Below are positions 25,276 through 37,100 of a stretch of DNA of 64,000 nt, one piece after another. The DNA comes from Dreissena polymorpha (lineage: Eukaryota > Mollusca > Bivalvia > Myida > Dreissenidae), in contig NC_068360.1 of the NCBI RefSeq assembly GCF_020536995.1, forward strand, positions 1,023,292-1,087,291, written 5' to 3'. Each line of letters opens with the position of its first letter. Position 1 is the stretch's first letter. The notes under the pieces were generated by a model that ran no database searches, was not told the origin of the DNA, and worked only from the letters and a program-made list of their open reading frames with translations. A program made the position numbers and the translations under genes.

Positions 25276-25776
25276 GCGGTTCAAGGTCTTTTCACAGATT
25301 GTTCCTGTATTGAAGCTTGTCATTGAATGCTTTATATTGATACATGTAAACATTGGACCTAAAAATCTCCAGTAAAAAACAAGAATACAATAAAATATAA
25401 GGAAAAAAGTAACCGTCAACAGGGCTCGAACCGCTGACCCCTGGAGTCTTGGAATAAAAATTCTCCCGCTAAGACCACTCGACCATCCGTGCTAATGCTA
25501 TGAACAGATATTTTTTTTACCTATAAAAGCAATCTTCGTAGTCTCCCAAAATAAAACGACAACAGAACTTTCCAAATTATTCAATCGTTTCGCGTTGCAA
25601 TGCTTTATAATTTTCAGGTTTTCAAATCGTCACAAGATGATTATAATGTATATTTTAGAGCATGGTAAATGGTCAGTATTACTATTTCCTCAGTAATATC
25701 ATAACTAAAACGAAAATTTGCGAATGAAACATCTTTTTTGAATTTTGTCAATTTACCAAAACGTGAAAAGGCCCCT
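25276..25776 (-). mobile_element. TTAA-flanked MITE with tRNA-like core, copy 4
   Basis: Right end ACGTGAAAAGGCCCCT then TTAA (25,777-25,780); left end degenerate after TTAA at 25,272-25,275. Reversed tRNA-like core near 25,420-25,490 (GGGCTCGAACCGCTGACCCC). Lies just right of duplicate A. Confidence 0.75.
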
Positions 25777-27024
25777 TTAAGATGTATTATTTTTGGATTT
25801 GATAACATTACAGTACTTGGACACGCTAGCCTTGTACCCAGCATATACGTTTAAAGAAAGATTTGCACAAACCAAAATAATGTCGGACGAGATGAATTAT
25901 TTGCAATAAGGGATTTTGAAAAACAGGCGTTAAAATCGCACAACAGATAGCAAAGCCTGTGGCATAAGCAAACATACGTTAAATGCTGTTCAAATAAGCC
26001 TATGTTAACGTGCGACTGGTTCATGCTTAAATTAAGGGACCGTAAATTAAGTGAATGCTGGATATAACATTCCAGTCGGGATTTCTGATTGATTAGTGTT
26101 TTTCCAATTATAATTGATAGTAACTATTTTTGTCTGTCTGTGAAAGACAGTGTAAGTGGAAACAATAATATCGATTGAAGTTTAAACGCTAATGACCAAT
26201 GTTATGCTAATATTTAATTCAGTTTGTTACACATTATTACTTTAAAAAACTGTTTAAGAGATGTATATTTAAATGATTTAATATAATACTGATAATAAAG
26301 TAAGCACAAATTAACTACATATCATTGGGTACTCTTCATAAATAATGTATTTGAATCCAAATTGCTGTTAGAGTCTTAAATATATATGTAGATTTGAAAA
26401 ATCAATTGATGTTGATATAATTCCTTTATAATAACATAACAGTTACACTTATTATACAGTCGAGAACTTTTGGAATTAAATCATTTCGCTTCATAGAGTC
26501 TAAGATCCAGCAGGGAAATTTACATGCATTTCCTCACTTTGTCATCCTTCCATTCCTAAAGAATGTGGTATTTTGTTTTATTACGTTGCACGGTTACACA
26601 AAAATAACTTCACGTTGCCCAAAAGAAGAATAAAACAAATATGCCCTATTCTCAAATAGAATTCAGAGAAACCTGTCAAATGTTGTCATAAAGTTAATTG
26701 CTCTTTAAATTATGAGGCCTGTACCTATTTTGAAAAATAAAACAACACATAAAGTTAAAGGATAAAAACGAATCATAAACATCACCTCAACAATACCTAT
26801 TCTTCGTCGGACACACTTTTTTATAATTCAAACAAAATACGTGTTTATAAAATTATGCTTTCTTAGATTTACAATGACAATCCATTTGGGTAGTTTACAA
26901 ACACTCTAACACAAATAGTTGCATTGTTTCACTATAAGCTTCATTTTATAATCAGACTAATGTGGTATAAAACATGAACAAACTAGTATAATGTGTAACC
27001 TAAACGTATGTATGCGTCCAATTG
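25777..27024. other. Stretch downstream of the carbonic anhydrase gene
   Basis: AT-rich DNA 3' of the stop codon (minus-strand gene); the 3' UTR should be here. I did not pin down a polyadenylation signal, and no other gene is seen. Confidence 0.4.
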
Positions 27025-27144
27025 TTACACAAGGTTCCATTGAAAGGCGGCCCTGACGTTTCTCCCTTTTAGTGGTTGGGGAGGTCGGAAGTTGTCCTGC
27101 ATTTGGTTGCGATCTGAATCAATGAGTCTCCGAAGAGCGGCCAG
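27025..27144 (-). CDS. CA exon 8: C-terminus and stop
   Basis: [29 protein letters not shown], then four residues and [13 protein letters not shown] is the conserved CA C-terminus. No hydrophobic tail follows, so no GPI anchor. Confidence 0.92.
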   Translation of the reverse strand: MAALRRLIDSDRNQMQDNFRPPQPLKGRNVRAAFQWNLV

Positions 27145-30100
27145 CTGCAAGGCAGATTAAAGTTCGTTATTTCTAGAGAAAACAAAGCAAATTAAACGAC
27201 TCTCTCTTATGTTCTTTTCAAACCATTGACTTAGTTCGCAACTGTGATCAAACGCAATGCATTGGTTTATTATCAAACAATGTACAATATAAGTTGCAAA
27301 TACCATCTGTTATTGATCCTTTTACAATTAAAGCTTTGAGGTTCAAAACGGAATTTTGAATGTTTTAGAACATGGGGGTTTATTGAAAGAAAACTTAATA
27401 TCTCAGTCAGATCGTATAATAAAATATAAATATATGTGTGCACGCGTGTGAGAGTGCGTACGTGCGTGCGTGAGTGTGTCTAAATGGACCAACACTACAT
27501 CTAGTGAAAAGTGGGTAATACGCTACGGCACTCGATACCGGATTGAAAATCGACTCGAAAAGATTTTTTTTAACGGATCTTAAATTGCATTTTCTTATGG
27601 ATATGGATTTCATGGTAATCTTCTGTCGGTTTGCGATAATCCTGACCACGAATTTAAAGGTTCCTATGTATTTACAACCAGCGCTTATCGAGCAAACACA
27701 AACCATTTAATGAGAATGCTGCAAATTCGATTTTTTTTCAAGTGCATGAATGCATATTATGCATGATTATTCTCACACACAGTATCACGCCAATTGCATA
27801 ATTTTAAATCAGATTACAAGATCTTAAGATGTCAATCAGCAATATACGACGGCGCTTAGGTAGATTAACCGCTATACTTGTACAATTGCGTGGTTTTTGT
27901 GTCCTTATAAGAAAAATATGTTTAATCAAACAAAATGTAAAACTGATACAGGTATCGCACAAACTATCGACAGTCATCGGTGTGATTGAAACGTTCCTTA
28001 ATACTTAATAGAATTATGTATATATTTCAAATCAATCCGTATTATTTTGTTAAACGTGATGTAGATCACCGGCAAAAGCATAGCAATACACATGTTTAGT
28101 CAGTGGAAGTCCATACCGCACATTTAAGTAAAAATAGCTTAATGTTTTACATTTGCTTATTTTCGAATTGATATTTAAATATTCAAATGACCATCAAATC
28201 GAATTATCGAATAGTTTCGCCATTCGTAAAATCTGAACATGTGTATTTGTTTCGAAGTGTTTGGAGGTCCATTGGCTGCATAATGTGCGGAGCCGGAGTG
28301 TCCCAGCACTTCTACATAACTAACTTACAAGACTCACTAAATTTGGAACCAAATGTTAAAGTATTCCTTCAAATACAGCTATAGATCATTCATACCTGAT
28401 CGGAAGAGAACTCTACGGCTCTTTTGAAGACAATCCACTGGACACTTTCATAGAGAGGCGGGGTTGTGGGAGAGCCCTCGTACGTCCAGTAGTCCATGAT
28501 GTTGGCTGCAATATCGACGTAACGTAACGTGTGCGATCCAACGTCATTTTACAGTAACTGACTTACACCGCACCTATGATTCTACCGATATTAGTTCTTT
28601 ACGAATTATATCAATGTTCGTACTGCCAGCAATATGAGCTTATATATGATGTTAAACACAAATACCAGTAAAATGATAATACTAATAAGAAGAACAGATA
28701 TATGTGCTCTACAAGACAAAAAGGGCAAGAAATGAGAGTAACAAGAGAAAAATAAGATCAACAAAACACAGATAAAGGCGATAAGGATGCAAATTAAAAA
28801 TATTTCTTAGAGATGGAAGATAAAAAAGAGAACAAGATAGTCCAAATCAAGAAACAGAACATACAAAAAAAGAGAATAGGTTAAGAAGGGGAAGATATGA
28901 GCCTCGTTATGGGAAAACTGGACTTGCTACATGTGCGTAAGGTGTCGTTCCAGATGAGCTCGTGCAGATCGCACAGGTTAATCATGGACGACACTTTCCG
29001 CCTAGATTGACTTTTCTGTTAGAAGAGACTTTTTTAAACGAAAAATTAAATAAAATCGGAAATTTTTTCCCTTGATAAGCTTGTGCAGATTAATATGGGA
29101 CGAAACTTGACGCATGTAGGCATAAAGCCTGGTTTGCTTAGAACGCGGTACATATATATAGATAGGGTGAGGTAATGGTGTAGTCTTATGTAAAGGAATA
29201 TGTAAAAGGGAAGGGAAAATACAAAGGAAACACAAAACATTCAAATGTGAATACGCCTGGTACGGATGTCGTGTGCTCACCTGGCAACAGGTCGGTAGGG
29301 TCGAGGGAGCTGAGGACGGTCACCATGCTACCAGGTTGAATCAATCTGTATACGTTGTCCGACACGACGGAGAAAAAGGGATGTTCCTTGCCAGTCTAAA
29401 CGGCTACCACAAAAACTTTGCGAAACCGAAATTTCGCAAACTTAAGTACCCTTTTTCTTGAAGATTTGCTTATTTGTGATAATGTATAAGATAAAAGTCT
29501 TACTTGTGAATAATAATTGGTTATTTTTTCTTAAATATTGCGTTTTCTTCACTATGACCTTCATTTGCAAAGTTGGGTTCCCATGGGATTTTTGTATTTT
29601 CCCATGGGAATTTTTGTTTTGCATTTTTGTCGGGTGTGTCCCGGTTTATGGAATAAGTTTAAATATTTTTAAAAGAGATCTACTACCGCTCACCGCATTT
29701 CTTTTTACTAAGCAACATTTGACATCCCAAGTTATTGTTCTTACAAATGCCACAGCATGAGTAAGTTAACTATTGTAATCAAATATACACTTGAACACTG
29801 AATTCACAGATAAAAACGGGCTTTAAATTCCGGAAACTACACTATCTTATCGTGCGCGTTGTGCTACCTTGATCATAACCCCGAGAACGGCAAGTCCGTC
29901 ACTCTTGTCAACAGCCCCCGCGAAGCTGCCATACTTCGTGTTCCAGTGGACGAGGTGAAGCTGCAATGGGAACCGGAGGATTGACGGACATATTTTTTGG
30001 TCGCATATTTTTACGAGAAACATGCAAACTCCATGCAACTAGGATTTCCCGTTGAAAATAACACTTTATTCAAATACTTGTCAATTCCAAGCCAGGTCCG

Positions 30101-32686
30101 AATATAAGTTAAAAACAGAATCAATTTCACCGTAATGTCTCAAAACTAAAAATCTTTAGCAGTTTTTTTTTAAATAACCGTGACCCTGTCCTTGTCCCAA
30201 ATGAATCTAAATGCATCCAGAAGCTAAATCTGCTAGTAAGTTACAAAAACACAAAATTTCAAAACAATAACCAGCCTTCATCTTCACCAATTAAAAAAAG
30301 CAACAACAAACCCACCTCAAATTATTAAGCGGACACATGTTTTGTTTGCTTTGTTTTTAATTATTGTTTGTGGCAGAACAATTTACCTTGATCCAAATGA
30401 TAAAAAGTAAACCCTAACATTTCAATTTATTCTATGCAGAAACCGCTTGTCTAATTTTAGTAAAAGTGACTTTGACAATAGCGAGACTCGCCCAAAATTA
30501 ACTCCCTACATATATATGAATGTAAACTTGGCACATATACACAAAACTTCAGTGTTTATGACTCCATTATAACTAACCTTATTGAGAGGAAATTACTGTT
30601 TTATGTTTAGTTATAATGGCATTGATTTTGACTGTAAATGTCAATGCAGATTTTTGACTCGAAACCGCCTGTTTTTATGTTCTTTTATTTTGTGTTACAG
30701 TGACCTTTGACCTTAAACAAACTTGTCCTAAATACAATTATAAGATATTGCATTAGGCTAGGTTGCTCAAAACAAAATTTCAGTAAAATTGGTCTACGAA
30801 ATTAAATTTATTAACCGGAACTCGTCTTATTTACGACATCAACCAATTGAAAAAAACAACTTGCCCAAATAATACTCAACTTTCAATGAGCATGATTATA
30901 CAAACAGGGAATATCGCAAATAATTTAAAAGTAGTAAAATCCACGAAAAACATACATAGATTAATTAAACAAAACAAGTGTTGGTTTGTTTTAGTATGAT
31001 AACAGTAGTATTTTTGAAAAAGTTTCAATCCAAATAATGTTTCAAGAATGGTGCCCGAGATATGTGGGCGAATTCATAAATACTGCTTTTAATTCTGTTT
31101 CTCTATGTTGTTTATCAACATAGTCATGTTTTGAAGTTATTATGTATATTTAAATTACTAACGTACCAGTTATTTGTTTTGTTTTCAAATATGCTTGATC
31201 ACTTTACATTTTTTTTTATTTCTCATACGTATTTATCGAAGATTGTTCAAAACAACTGGTTTAGCAGGTGTACCTCGGCTGCGAACTGCTTCCAGTCAAT
31301 CGTATGCTCCGATCCCCGTGTGTCGTCTGCTCCCCAGTGCAGGTGGAACTGTGCCAATCTGAACTGCTTGTTGACAAGTGACCGCCGGTCAAATCTGGGG
31401 TAAGAAGGTGGGCAAATAGAAACATCAATAGGGTATATAACACTTCATGCGTGTCATGTTATAACATGTGTATTTAAATAGGAAAATGTGTACACCTATA
31501 AAAAACCAATACTACTATCCAAAGTCTCAATTTTCAAATGAAAAAGAAACGACTCCACTGAAATTTAGTAAAACATTCGCAATATAAGATGGACACGTTA
31601 AACAAGGCTTCGCGCTTACATCCGAGCTGGGTGATTTGACACTCTAAGCTGTGTCCGTTGTTCTTCAGCTTGACATCTTCTTCCTCTCGGTAGGAGACCC
31701 AAAGGGGAATGCCCGTGAGAGCATCGTCGTACTCCGTCTTACGCGGAACGATGGTGATCGGCGATTGACTAAGGCCCTTTCGGGCGATCGGAAAATGCTT
31801 GTGCCAGGTATAGGGCCCTTAGTTGAAAAGTTAATTGGAGATTGAGTTATTATACATGTACGAATTCCAAGAACATTTGCTGCCAGATGAAAAATAATAT
31901 TTATTTTGTAGGAAGCAATATTCGGTAACTGAACGCTTTATATGACAATTAAATCATATGCAAGTCAAATATCATTCTAACGAATATTTTGTACACAATC
32001 CAAAGAAATACAAATGTATAGAGGGCATTAACAACTTATGAAAACATGCACTGAGTCTATTACACAGATCATGAACATGCATCGTGTCTTAAAGAAATTA
32101 AAGTAAGAAAACATACCATTTTTCTTTGTGTATCCCCATTCTGGAAGTAGCAAAATTAAGACTAATCATATATAAAGTTTATCTCAAAAGACACAATAAA
32201 CCGTTATGTAATTCCCATCGTACATTTGCTTACGAATACAAAAATAATAAAATAAATGGCTTTGTTATCAGTCCAATCTTGGTAAGAAATCTGTATTCGA
32301 CTCCTAACAACAACGTTCACCTGCTGTTTGATGTATTGCGACTGTCATATCAGAATCTTTTCCGAAGAGGCTTATTCGAGAACAGCTCAGATAGTCAGTA
32401 ATAATGTTAAAGTATGTCCAACTTAAATATAAACATTCTATTTCATTCGTTATTGTAATCGATAGTATTTTATAAAATATTAAAATGTAGGCCTGGCCGA
32501 TCCGATATCAGTTTAGGATGTGGTTCGCAAAGGCAGCAACAACCCTCGCCACTATTACTATGGAACTATTAATATTCATTTCTGCAATTGTCTGTATTTG
32601 CCTGCGTTTCTTACCCGTTTCTTACCCGTCGATGAAGATGTGCCACCCACCGCCAGAACGGCAATTACAAAAAAAACGCTCAGCAT
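27025..32686 (-). CDS. Secreted alpha-carbonic anhydrase (8 exons; one frame inconsistency)
   Basis: Catalyses CO2 + H2O to bicarbonate + H+. Exons (high to low): 32626-32686, 32117-32140, 31620-31817, 31274-31394, 29868-29960, 29281-29395, 28396-28505, 27025-27144; all have GT/AG borders. About 280 residues. Signal peptide about 1-20; [24 protein letters not shown] (proton-shuttle His64 equivalent); QFHLHWG (His94, His96); GSEHT; AAE-LHLVHWN (His119); [12 protein letters not shown] (Thr199 region); [12 protein letters not shown]; then stop. All three zinc ligands are present. The body resembles cytosolic CA2-type enzymes yet has a secretory signal and no evident GPI or membrane segment. Bivalve secreted CAs act in shell mineralisation and acid-base balance; that role is inference. 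Exon 4 is one base short for its phases, so the copy is either a recent pseudogene or carries a sequence error. Confidence 0.9.
28396..28505 (-). CDS. CA exon 7: active-site threonine
   Basis: [35 protein letters not shown]. YWTYxGSxTTPP is the alpha-CA signature that includes the Thr199/Thr200 pair. Donor GTATGA, phase 0. Confidence 0.92.
28898..29146 (+). mobile_element. Palindromic MITE, full length (Dreissena-type)
   Basis: About 250 bp in CA intron 6. Starts GAGCCTCGTTATGGGAAAAC, contains CACTTTCCGCCTAGATTGAC and the mirrored GGGACGAAACTTGACGC, and ends near CATAAAGCCTGG. The two halves are roughly inverted. It is the parent sequence of the 81-bp arrays. Confidence 0.75.
29281..29395 (-). 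CDS. CA exon 6
   Basis: [14 protein letters not shown] to [10 protein letters not shown], phase 0 to 1. Matches the GKEHP…L.P..LLP segment of alpha-CAs. Donor GTGAGC. Confidence 0.88.
29868..29960 (-). CDS. CA exon 5: third zinc histidine
   Basis: [17 protein letters not shown] then [11 protein letters not shown], 31 codons in phase 0 at both ends. The first His is the third zinc ligand; HLVHWN and DGLAVLGV are family hallmarks. Confidence 0.92.
31274..31394 (-). CDS. CA exon 4: zinc-binding FHLHW, frame inconsistency
   Basis: Encodes LTGGHL, then, in another frame, [18 protein letters not shown] and [13 protein letters not shown]. The exon is 121 nt; phase-1 entry and phase-0 exit need 119 or 122. 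One base appears to be missing near 31,375-31,380 compared with the family. Holds the first two zinc histidines. Confidence 0.85.
31620..31817 (-). CDS. CA exon 3
   Basis: Encodes [22 protein letters not shown], the linker to [27 protein letters not shown] and NNGH are CA signatures; the His of NNGH matches the proton-shuttle position. Donor GTAAGC, phase 1. Confidence 0.88.
32117..32140 (-). CDS. CA exon 2: 24-nt microexon
   Basis: Acceptor CTACTTCCAG, then two bases completing Glu, WGYTKKN, and one base of Gly; donor GTATGT. Supplies the conserved WGY…NGP start of the CA fold. It joins both neighbours in phase 1. Confidence 0.85.
32626..32686 (-). CDS. CA exon 1: signal peptide (duplicate B)
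   Basis: [20 protein letters not shown], ending in phase 1 at donor GTAAGA. An 11-bp tandem duplication places a second, identical GTAAGAAACG donor 11 bases downstream; using it would break the frame. The acceptor-like TTTGTTTTTAG shortly before the ATG is shared with copy A. Confidence 0.8.
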
Positions 32687-32905
32687 GGTCACTAAAAACA
32701 AATGACATGTGTTATGTATATACTAGTAACCTCGTTATTTCAAACTTCACGTAAACAATAGGAATTTAAAATATTTGTAAAAAATACAATTGTATTAATT
32801 GATTTGATTATAATTCTAATATATAATTACGCTTAACAACACTGATTTTAAATCAAGCTCAAACAAAATCACTATCTTCAACTGAATCAGCGTGAGAATT
32901 GGACC

Positions 32906-34158
32906 TTCAGAGGATGTATATGCTGTAACTGCATGGATTCAGAGGATGTATATGCTTTAATTACATGGATTCAGAGGATGTATTTGCTGTAACTGCATGG
33001 ATTTAGAGGATGTATATGCTGTAACTGCATGGATTCATAGGATGTATATGCTGCAACTGCATGGATTCATAGGATGCATGTGCTGTAACTGCATGGATTC
33101 AGAGGATGTATATGCTGTAATTGCATGGATTCAGAGGATGTATTTGCTGCAACTGCATGGATTTATAGGATGTATATGCTGCAACTGCATGGATTCAGAT
33201 GATGTATATGCTGTAACTGCATGGATTCATAGGATGTATGTGCTGTAACTGCATGGATTCAGAGGATGTATATGATGCAACTGCATGGATTCAGAGGATG
33301 TATATGCTGCAACTGCATGGATTCATAGGATGTATATGCTGCAACTGCATGGATTCATAGGATGTATATGCTGTAACTGCATGGATTCAGAGGATGTATT
33401 TGCTGCAACTGCATGGATTCATAGGATGCATGTGCTGTAACTGCATGGATTCAGAGGATGTACATGCTGCAACTGCATGGATTCAGAGGATGTACATGTT
33501 GTAACTGCATGGATTCAGAGGATGTATATGCTGCAACTGCATGGATTCAGAGGATGTATATGCTGCAACTGCATGGATTCAGAGGATGTATGTGCTGTAA
33601 CTGCATGGATTCAGAGGATGTATATGTTGTAACTGCATGGATTCATAGGATGCATGTGCTGTAACTGCATGGATTCAGAGGATGTATATGCTGCAACTGC
33701 ATGGATTCAGAGGATGTATATGCTGCAACTGCATGGATTCAGAGGATGTATATGTTGTAACTGCATGGATTCAGAGGGTGTATATGCTGTAATTGCATGG
33801 ATTCAGGGGATGTATATGTTGTAACTGCATGGATTCAGAGGATGTATATGTTGTACATGCATGGATTCAGAGGATGTATATGCTGTAATTACATGGATTC
33901 AGAGGATGTATTTGCTGTAACTGCATGGATTCAGAGGATGTATTTGCTGCAACTGCATGGATTCAGGGGAGGTATATGCTGCAACTGCATGGATTCATAG
34001 GATGCATGTGCTGTAACTGCATGGATTCAGAGGATCTATATGCTGTAACTGCATGGATTCAGAGGATGTATATGCTGTTAATGCATGGATTCAGAGGAAG
34101 TATATGCTGTAACTGCATAGATTCAGAGGATGTATATGCTGTACATGCATGGATTCAG
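32906..34158 (+). repeat. 32-bp minisatellite, about 39 units
   Basis: Unit ATGGATTCAGAGGATGTATA plus TGCTGTAACTGC, with frequent variants (CATAGG for CAGAGG; GCAACT for GTAACT). Copy A has only one or two units at this place. It lies about 220 bp upstream of the CA start codon, in a probable 5' intron or promoter region. The unit has no stop in the frames seen, which makes long artificial reading frames. Confidence 0.95.
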
Positions 34159-37100
34159 ACAAGTAGATCATATGATTTTACGTGTATTGTGGTGAACGAA
34201 AGCATGCGCATAAATAATTTATAACATTTACATTTTCAGAAATCGGACTAAATAAATATCTATTGTTTATATTTATTAACCTATATTGAGTTTTGCCCAA
34301 TAGTAGTTAAACTCGGTTTGCCTGTATTTGTTTAATCATTTTAGGGCCGTCTTGTTAATGCATTGAGCTTAAAATAAAAGTGTATAATATATATTGCTTA
34401 TATATATATTGTATAATGTTTTGCACACAAACGAACGCGCGCGCGCACTCAGACACACAAATACACACATTGATCCAATCAATAGCCTTATTAATAAGTC
34501 AATCAGACAATCATTGTCATGAAAAACCTAATAAGCTATAAAGGCCGGTTTTCTCCTTTCAAAATAATAAAATGGATAAAAATGGATCATAAACGTATTT
34601 AACTGTTAAAATCATGTGACTCGAGCCATACATGACTTTCCATACCCACCACAAAGTAGTGCAAGGTGTATTTCGATTTATCACTGCGTTACCGATGTTA
34701 TGTGTTGTCTTTTTAAATCGCAGTCAACAAAAACAATAAATAATGGATGTATGCGAAAATAAGCACAGTTTTTATGGATGTCTAAGCGATCAAATATAAA
34801 GAAAAATTCAGCATAAACATCGGACTAATAATACAGATTTGGTGATTATTATTCGTATTGTTTCTGTACACTGTGATGTTTTTGACTCATCGATATAGTA
34901 CAATGCGTTCGTACCAAGAGTACGTGTGCTCTATGAACACCAAGAGCTGTCGATCATTACATATTTTATCGTATTCACTAACAAAAGGTTCGACTTAAAC
35001 ATTAGGAAAAAATATTTTAAGAATATTATACTTGCCAAAAATGTAAAAAAAAATCAGATCAATAAGCACAGATACAGCAAAATAAAGCCCTTATTTCAAT
35101 TGCCCAAAACACAAAAATTTCATATCATATTTGAATCAAACTCATTTTGACATTTGATAATTTGTGTTCATGCTTTTTTTTGTTCAAGGTTAAAGTTCTC
35201 TGCAATAAAAGTGAGAACAAAAAGCCTGTTTTTCTTTATTTTGCAACGAAAACATGGAACATTAAAAATATTCCCTCATAGAATTCCGATGAGTTTTTAT
35301 CGATCTATATTGTCGCAAAACAACAATTGATCCAAAATGATTTCTTAATAATTATCGTGAAATAATGATTCCAACATTTAATTTTTAGAGTTGAAACAGT
35401 GTTCGAAAATGTAACCAGTAAATGAAAGACAAGTCCAAAACATTGAAACAGCTAAAACATATACGTTCAGTGAACTCATATTCCAATGAAGAATGGTCCT
35501 TTAAAGAAAATAATTCTACATTCCAGAATGCGTCCGTTTTTATTGTTTCATAAGGTTCAGGAAGATTAGCTTTACGTATTTAACGCCCTCTTACATTTCA
35601 TAAGACAGTTTAAGTGAAGCATTTAATTGGTAAGGCAAGCCAATGAATATGTATCACGTGTCACTTATTTTCGTTACACCTGTCGACTGGAGACGTGTAA
35701 TTAGTCTCAGTGATTGGTTCGATAACGAGTGTGCAACCTATCGGAACAGAAAAGAAACGACATCATACGTATATGATTTACAAAAAGAAAATGGATGCGG
35801 AAAAAGGAATGTGAAAGAAACTGAGAGTTTAAAAAGTAAAAAGCCAAAGAAATTTTGTCAATATTTTAAATCTAAAGGCAAACTTGATAGCAGTACCATT
35901 TCAAGAGATTCAATAAAAGGATTATTGTGAAATGTTGAGTCAAACAACTTCTTTTGAAATTAGTATTATAAATTATGGTTTAGCTCGACTCTTGCTTCAT
36001 GAGTTTATTCCAGCGTAGAGAGTTATATTTGTCAGAACAAAACGGATGATTTGTAACAATCAAAAACCTAATTTTAATTTATATTACTTCAGTTTTGTCA
36101 ATATACACGTCTGTACGTGTACATTTTAATTATCTTTAATAGTATAATAGGAATAAATAATTCGCCAAACAAAATTCTTTTGTTGTTCCGATAGTTTACG
36201 ACAGTAATTGTTGTTGTAATTTCACCGTCGGACGATAAACTTACATTTCAATTACCAAATATAATTAAATGTTGTCTATTGTACAACCGGGGAATACAAT
36301 TTTTTTTTTTATTAAATTGTTGTATCCTATTCATTTGTAAAACAAGATTGCGCGGATCGTTGTTTAAGACCTTTTATCATGTGGTCTCATTAATTTCAAT
36401 GTTTGTAATTTTGAAATAAAGATTCATTTGTATGTTCAGTGGTTTCTGCGGCTCACTACATACTTTCTGAACGGTTTAGCGTTAAAGGACTTATGATTCA
36501 GAGGTCCCAAAATTGAATCTCGATTATGTATTAATGTTTTGCATTTTAGTTCCCTTTTCTCTCATTAGTTTACTTCAATATGTAAGTACCTAAACTTAAA
36601 CACATCAAATTAAGAACTTGACTGACTAACTTTCCAATAAAACTGTGCAAAGGTTTCTTAAAATAATGATACGATGTTCATACTAGAGAACTGTTCATTG
36701 TAAAACCTTGAAAGAAGGGATGCAAACGAAGGTTTGAGCATTTGGAAACCGGCCGAATAATCGGTTTCAAATTTTGATTCAAATATTCTATTTGTTTATA
36801 TTGACATAATTGAGATTATACATAAAATGGAAGATATAACAACTTCATACAATATGTGTGCAGACGAATAAATCAATTATTTGATGAAGCGGTCGTCATT
36901 GTTTAGATAATTAGCATACATGATGTTATAAACGTCTTTGACAAAAGCTGTGTCACTTTTCGTCCCGCTGAGATGCAGTTTGTCAATCACATAAAACGAT
37001 GGCTGATTCAGTGATATAAATATTGACTATATTGCGTTATTTCTTAAATTAACACTTGTGACAACATTCAGCAGTCGAGCGTCAAATTACACCATTAACA

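Noticed and set aside
24991-25419. 142-codon minus-strand frame
   Set aside because: Runs through the end of TTAA MITE copy 4; hydrophobic composition comes from AT-rich DNA.
31261-31443. 60-codon minus-strand frame over CA exon 4 ([16 protein letters not shown]…)
   Set aside because: It is the reading that continues past the frame inconsistency of exon 4; only its first residues belong to carbonic anhydrase.
32997-34224. Long reading frames of a Cys/Met/Asp-rich repeat protein (MDSEDVYAVTAWIQRMY…)
   Set aside because: They arise because the 32-bp minisatellite unit has no stop; three units cycle through the frames to give a 32-residue period. No start context, domain or counterpart in duplicate A.
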